Source: Arthrobacter sp. ok362
GTDB lineage: Bacteria > Actinomycetota > Actinomycetes > Actinomycetales > Micrococcaceae
Length of the DNA stretch: 64,000 nt
Direction: 5' to 3'
NCBI RefSeq assembly: GCF_900102785.1
Contig: NZ_FNGC01000002.1
Span: 310,001-374,000, forward strand
Part shown: piece after piece, positions 60,277-64,000 of the stretch
How positions within the stretch are numbered: the first letter of the stretch is position 1
How the letters are laid out: each line of letters opens with the position of its first letter
The notes under the pieces: model-generated
Told to the model about the DNA's origin: nothing
Seen by the model: the letters and a program-made list of their open reading frames with translations, nothing else
Database searches by the model: none
Program-made: the position numbers and the translations under genes

Positions 60277-61800
60277 ATGACTGTTTTCGCCCAGCCCGGT
60301 ACCGAGGGCTCGAAAGTCACGTTCAAGGACCGCTACGAAAACTGGATCGGCGGCGAATGGGTTGCCCCGGTCAAGGGCCAGTACTTCGAGAACATCACCC
60401 CGGTGACCGGCAAGGCGTTCTGCGAGGTGGCCCGCGGCACCGCCGAGGACATCGAACTGGCGTTGGACGCCGCCCACAAGATCGCGCCGTCCTGGGGCAA
60501 GACCTCCGTGGCCGAGCGCGCCGCGATCCTGAACAAGATTGCCGACCGGATCGATGAGAACACCGAGATGCTCGCCGTCGCCGAATCCTGGGACAACGGC
60601 AAGCCGATCCGCGAGACCCTCAACGCGGACATTCCCCTCGCCGCGGACCACTTTCGTTACTTTGCCTCCGCCGTCCGCGCCCAGGAGGGCCGCCTTTCCC
60701 AGCTCGACGACGACACCACCGCCTACCACTACCACGAGCCGCTCGGCGTCGTCGGGCAGATCATTCCCTGGAACTTCCCGATCCTCATGGCCGTCTGGAA
60801 GCTCGCCCCGGCGCTCGCCGCGGGCAACGCCGTGGTGCTGAAGCCGGCCGAGCAGACGCCGTCCTCGATCCTGGTGCTGATGGAACTGATCAGCGACATC
60901 CTGCCGGCCGGTGTGGTCAACGTGGTCAACGGCTTCGGTGTGGAGGCCGGCAAGCCGCTGGCCTCCAGCCCGCGGATCCGCAAGATCGCCTTCACCGGCG
61001 AAACCACCACCGGCCGCCTGATCAGCCAGTACGCGAGCCAGAACCTGATCCCGGTCACCCTGGAACTCGGCGGCAAGAGCCCCAACATCTTCTTCAACGA
61101 CGTTGCCGAGAACAATGACGCCTTCTACGACAAGGCCCTTGAAGGCTTCACGCTCTTCGCCTTCAACCAGGGCGAGGTCTGCACCTGCCCGTCCCGCGCC
61201 CTGGTCCAGGAAGGCATCTACGACTCGTTCATGTCCGACGCACTGGCCCGCACCCAGAAGATTATTCAGGGCAACCCGCTGGATACCGAGACCCAGCTCG
61301 GCGCCCAGGCCTCCAATGACCAGCTTGAGAAGATCCTGTCCTACATCGACATCGGAAAGCAGGAGGGTGCCAAAGCCCTCACCGGCGGCGCCCGCGCCGA
61401 GCTGTCCGGAGACCTGGCCGGCGGCTACTACGTGCAGCCGACCATTTTCGAAGGCCACAACAAGATGCGCATCTTCCAGGAGGAGATCTTCGGACCCGTC
61501 GTGTCGGTGACGCGCTTCAGTGATTACAGCGACGCCATGGGGATCGCCAACGACACCCTCTACGGCCTCGGCGCCGGCGTCTGGTCCCGCAACGGCAATG
61601 TCGCCTACCGTGCCGGCCGCGAGATCCAGGCCGGGCGCGTGTGGGTCAACAACTACCACGCCTACCCGGCCGGTGCCGCGTTCGGCGGGTACAAGTCCTC
61701 CGGCATCGGGCGCGAGAACCACGCGATGATGCTGGATCACTACCAGCAGACCAAGAACCTCCTGGTCAGCTACAACGAAAACAAGCTCGGCTTCTTCTAA
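60277..61800 (+). CDS. Acetaldehyde-type NAD aldehyde dehydrogenase (ExaC/AldA-like)
   Basis: 507 aa. Conserved ALDH residues: [59 protein letters not shown], and the catalytic cysteine in [14 protein letters not shown]. Length and the double Cys match the ExaC/AldB group that oxidises acetaldehyde in ethanol metabolism. ATG 60277 has AAAGGAG 6 bases upstream. Controlled probably by the preceding GAF regulator, with a DUF779 protein as partner downstream. Confidence 0.92.
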   Translation: MTVFAQPGTEGSKVTFKDRYENWIGGEWVAPVKGQYFENITPVTGKAFCEVARGTAEDIELALDAAHKIAPSWGKTSVAERAAILNKIADRIDENTEMLAVAESWDNGKPIRETLNADIPLAADHFRYFASAVRAQEGRLSQLDDDTTAYHYHEPLGVVGQIIPWNFPILMAVWKLAPALAAGNAVVLKPAEQTPSSILVLMELISDILPAGVVNVVNGFGVEAGKPLASSPRIRKIAFTGETTTGRLISQYASQNLIPVTLELGGKSPNIFFNDVAENNDAFYDKALEGFTLFAFNQGEVCTCPSRALVQEGIYDSFMSDALARTQKIIQGNPLDTETQLGAQASNDQLEKILSYIDIGKQEGAKALTGGARAELSGDLAGGYYVQPTIFEGHNKMRIFQEEIFGPVVSVTRFSDYSDAMGIANDTLYGLGAGVWSRNGNVAYRAGREIQAGRVWVNNYHAYPAGAAFGGYKSSGIGRENHAMMLDHYQQTKNLLVSYNENKLGFF

Positions 61801-61812
61801 GCCGCATTGACC

Positions 61813-61848
61813 CGGGCGGGGCGGATCGGCAGTGATCCGCCCCGCCCG
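61813..61848 (+). terminator. Hairpin between aldehyde dehydrogenase and DUF779 gene
   Basis: Perfect 15-bp arms CGGGCGGGGCGGATC (61813-61827) and complement (61834-61848) with a 6-base loop, 12 bases after the dehydrogenase stop. No U tract. It may cut DUF779 expression relative to the dehydrogenase or protect the upstream mRNA. Confidence 0.65.
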
Positions 61849-61881
61849 CACCACTTTCCGGACCAGCCAGGGAGACCCCCG

Positions 61882-62289
61882 ATGACCCAAACCAGGCTCG
61901 ACGCCGCCGTCACCCGCCCCGGCGAGGACTTCTCCCGGGTGGCGCTCACTCCGGAGGCCGTGGACCTGCTGCGCAACCTGTGGCTCCAGCACGGGCCGCT
62001 GATGTTCCACCAGTCCGGGGGCTGCTGCGACGGTTCCTCACCGATGTGCTATCCGGCAGGGGAGTTCATCACGGGGGACTCGGACGTTCTGCTGGGCCTG
62101 TTCGACGTCTCTGACGGGCTGCAGCCCCAGCCGCTGGAATTCTGGATGTCGCGGGAGCAGTTCAACTACTGGAGCCACACGCACCTGACTGTCGACGTCG
62201 TTCCGGGCCGGGGGAGTGGGTTCTCCGTCGAAGCCCCGGAAGGCAAGCGGTTCCTGATCCGCTCGACGCTGATGGACTGGCCCGTCTGA
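61882..62289 (+). CDS. DUF779 protein, aldehyde dehydrogenase companion
   Basis: 135 aa DUF779 family: LMFHQSGGCCDGSSPMCYPAGEFITGDSDVLLG holds three cysteines and a histidine that could bind metal, followed by FWMSREQFNYWSHTHLTVDVVPGRGSGFSVEAPEGKRFLIRS. The family commonly lies next to ExaC/AldB-like dehydrogenases; its role is unknown. ATG 61882 follows a GGAG site. The stop codon is the start of an 11-bp repeat array. Confidence 0.88.
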   Translation: MTQTRLDAAVTRPGEDFSRVALTPEAVDLLRNLWLQHGPLMFHQSGGCCDGSSPMCYPAGEFITGDSDVLLGLFDVSDGLQPQPLEFWMSREQFNYWSHTHLTVDVVPGRGSGFSVEAPEGKRFLIRSTLMDWPV

Positions 62290-62353
62290 GGCCCATCCGA
62301 GGCCCATCCGGGCCGGTTCCGGGCCGGATCCGGGCCGGATCCGGGCCGGATCC
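62288..62353. repeat. Six-unit 11-bp tandem array
   Basis: Units begin at 62288, 62299, 62310, 62321, 62332 and 62343: two GAGGCCCATCC, one GGGCCGGTTCC, three GGGCCGGATCC. Neighbouring units can pair with each other (GGATCCGG is complementary to CCGGATCC). The array starts within the DUF779 stop codon. Confidence 0.85.
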
Positions 62354-62494
62354 GGGGTGTTTTGAGGCTGGTCCGCGGACGCCCCCGCCCGGAATGGCGT
62401 CTCACTATGTGGGACAAATCGGGCCGCCCACTGGATGGACACTACTATTAATAGGTCTGTTTCCAAACCAGTTATCGAGATTGCGGACTTTCCT

Positions 62495-64000
62495 ATGAAC
62501 CTTTTCCGGACCAAATCCATCGAGCAGTCCATGTCCGACGCCGATGAACCCGGACGCAAGCTGAAGCGCTCGCTAAGCACGTGGGACCTCATGATCATGG
62601 GGGTCGCGGTTGCCGTGGGCGCCGGGATCTTCTCGGTCGGCGCCAAGGCCGCCGCGAATTTTGCCGGCCCGGCCGTGACCATCTCCTTCGCGATCGCCGC
62701 CGTCACCTGTGCGCTCGCCATCATGTGCTACGCCGAGTTTGCGACGGCGATCCCGGTGGCAGGCTCCGCCTACGTCTTCACGTACGCGACCATGGGTGAG
62801 ATCCTCGCGTGGATTATCGGCTGGAACCTGATCCTCGAACTCTTCACGGCCGGCGCCGTGATCGCGAAGTACTGGGGCATCTACCTCAGCAAAGTCTTTG
62901 CGCTCATGGGCGTGGACATTCCGCCATCGATCTCCCTGGGCGGCGTCGACCTCTACTGGGGCGCCTTCCTGATTGTTGCTATCTTCACGGTGCTGCTGGT
63001 TCTCGGGACCAAGCTCTCTGCCCGCGTCGGCAACATCTTCACGCTCATCAAGATCGCGGTGGTCCTCTTCGTGATCGTCGTCGGCTTCACCTACTTGAAG
63101 GTCGAGAACTACACTCCGTTCGTCCCGGCGTCCGAGCCGACCGGAGGCACCGGAACCGCGGATGTCCTCAAGCAGTCTTTCTTCGGCTTCCTGACCGGTG
63201 CGGCCCCCGCCCAGTACGGAACCCTCGGAATCTTCGCCGGCGCCGCCCTGGTCTTCTTCGCCTTCATCGGCTTCGACGTCGTCGCCACCTCGGCCGAAGA
63301 GGTCAAGAACCCGCAGAAGACGCTGCCCCGCGGCATCTTCGGTGGCCTGGCGATCGTCACGGTGCTGTACATCCTGGTGTCGCTGGCACTGACCGGCATG
63401 GTGTCCTACACGCAGCTGGCTGAGGCCAAGAACCCGACGCTCACCACCGCCTTCGAGGCCGTCGGCAATACCGACGCCGCCAAGGTCATCGCCTTTGGCT
63501 CACTGGTGGGCCTTACCACCGTCATCATGGTGCTGCTCATGGGCCTGTCCCGCGTGGTCCTCGCGATGAGCCGCGACGGCCTGCTTCCACGCTCCCTGTC
63601 CAAGACCAGCGCCGAGCGCGGGACACCGGCCCGCCTCCAGATCATCTGCGGCGCCGGAGTGGCGCTCGTTGCCGGCTTGACCAACGTGGACCTGCTGGAG
63701 GAAATGATCAATATCGGGACCCTGTCCGCCTTCGTGATGGTCAGCCTCGGCATCCTGGTGCTGCGCAAGAAGCGTCCCGACCTGAAGCCGGCCTTCCGCG
63801 TCCCGTTCGGCAAGGTACTCCCGATCGTCTCTGCCGTCCTGTGCCTGTACCTCATGACGAACCTCGCCGTGGAAACCTGGATCTTCTTCGCGATCTGGCT
63901 GGTGATCGGTATCGCGATCTACTTCGCCTACGGCCAGCGCCACTCCCGGCTGAACGAAAAGTTCGCGGCGGCCCGCGCCTCCGTGAACGGCCCGGGCACG
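62495..64000 (+). CDS. APC-family amino-acid permease (3' end cut by window)
   Basis: At least 502 aa, still open at base 64000. A cationic-amino-acid-transporter-like APC protein: LKRSLSTWDLMIMGVAVAVGAGIFSVG, PVAGSAYVFTYATMGEILAWIIGWNLILE, FFAFIGFDVVATSAEEVKNPQKTLPRGIFGGL, then ILVLRKKRPDLKPAFRVPF. It has about 12 TM segments and a cytoplasmic tail beginning at the window edge. ATG 62495 has no clear ribosome site. The AT-rich stretch ACTACTATTAATAGG near 62441-62455 is the best promoter candidate. Substrate unknown. Confidence 0.9.
   Translation, partial: MNLFRTKSIEQSMSDADEPGRKLKRSLSTWDLMIMGVAVAVGAGIFSVGAKAAANFAGPAVTISFAIAAVTCALAIMCYAEFATAIPVAGSAYVFTYATMGEILAWIIGWNLILELFTAGAVIAKYWGIYLSKVFALMGVDIPPSISLGGVDLYWGAFLIVAIFTVLLVLGTKLSARVGNIFTLIKIAVVLFVIVVGFTYLKVENYTPFVPASEPTGGTGTADVLKQSFFGFLTGAAPAQYGTLGIFAGAALVFFAFIGFDVVATSAEEVKNPQKTLPRGIFGGLAIVTVLYILVSLALTGMVSYTQLAEAKNPTLTTAFEAVGNTDAAKVIAFGSLVGLTTVIMVLLMGLSRVVLAMSRDGLLPRSLSKTSAERGTPARLQIICGAGVALVAGLTNVDLLEEMINIGTLSAFVMVSLGILVLRKKRPDLKPAFRVPFGKVLPIVSAVLCLYLMTNLAVETWIFFAIWLVIGIAIYFAYGQRHSRLNEKFAAARASVNGPGT

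Noticed and set aside
60271-62010. 579-aa minus-strand frame opposite the acetaldehyde dehydrogenase
   Set aside because: Antisense shadow of a clear gene; no domain or start signal.
1-64000. CRISPR array, tRNA/rRNA genes, prophage or insertion sequence
   Set aside because: I found no regularly spaced repeats with unique spacers, no tRNA or rRNA sequences I could recognise, and no transposase or integrase frames.

Overview
The window is 64 kb of contiguous, gene-dense, high-GC DNA. Gene content and the many leaderless starts point to a soil actinobacterium of the Arthrobacter/Pseudarthrobacter group (Micrococcaceae). That assignment is an inference from family resemblance; no search was run. 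It is chromosomal housekeeping plus metabolism. I see no rRNA, tRNA, CRISPR array, prophage or transposase. About 53 protein genes and two micro-ORFs are supported, and both window ends cut a gene.

Layout. 0-4 kb: MinD/ParA-like ATPase (cut), GAF-ANTAR RNA-binding regulator, MFS exporter, PAP2 phosphatase. 4-20 kb: menaquinone genes (menC, menD, menF, menG, a MenJ-type reductase, a polyprenyl diphosphate synthase) interleaved with phoX, argS, a DUF559-type protein and a polar amino-acid ABC transporter. 20-23 kb: second DUF559-type protein, SUKH-like small protein, TRIC-type channel, sirohydrochlorin chelatase. 23-38 kb: sulfur assimilation (nirA-cysH-cysD-cysN, ssuABC, cysG, ferredoxin-NADP reductase), interrupted by a large secreted Ig-like protein and a small monooxygenase. 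38-44 kb: topoisomerase IB, membrane proteins, a P-type ATPase with PPK2. 44-51 kb: GntR/MFS pair, PucR regulator, GABA/putrescine catabolism genes. 51-58 kb: lipoprotein, universal stress protein, methyltransferase, GGDEF-EAL protein, STAS-like protein, RarD, second ferredoxin-NADP reductase. 58-64 kb: GAF regulator, acetaldehyde-type dehydrogenase, DUF779 protein, APC permease (cut).

How it works together. Sulfate is activated by CysDN, reduced by a 4Fe-4S CysH (so no APS kinase is needed) and then by siroheme NirA. CysG and the chelatase supply siroheme, FprA supplies reduced ferredoxin, and SsuABC imports organosulfur.

Most notable signals. (1) nirA, ssuA and cysG share one promoter/operator layout, with conserved blocks at identical spacings. 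(2) Two unrelated single genes, phoX and the first fprA, are each bracketed by the same two intergenic palindrome families in the same order: family P2 upstream, family P1 downstream. Both families show compensatory changes between copies. (3) Leaderless micro-ORFs sit before ssuA and topoisomerase IB. (4) The aldehyde dehydrogenase locus has phased 11-bp TGCAACC sites and an 11-bp six-unit array.
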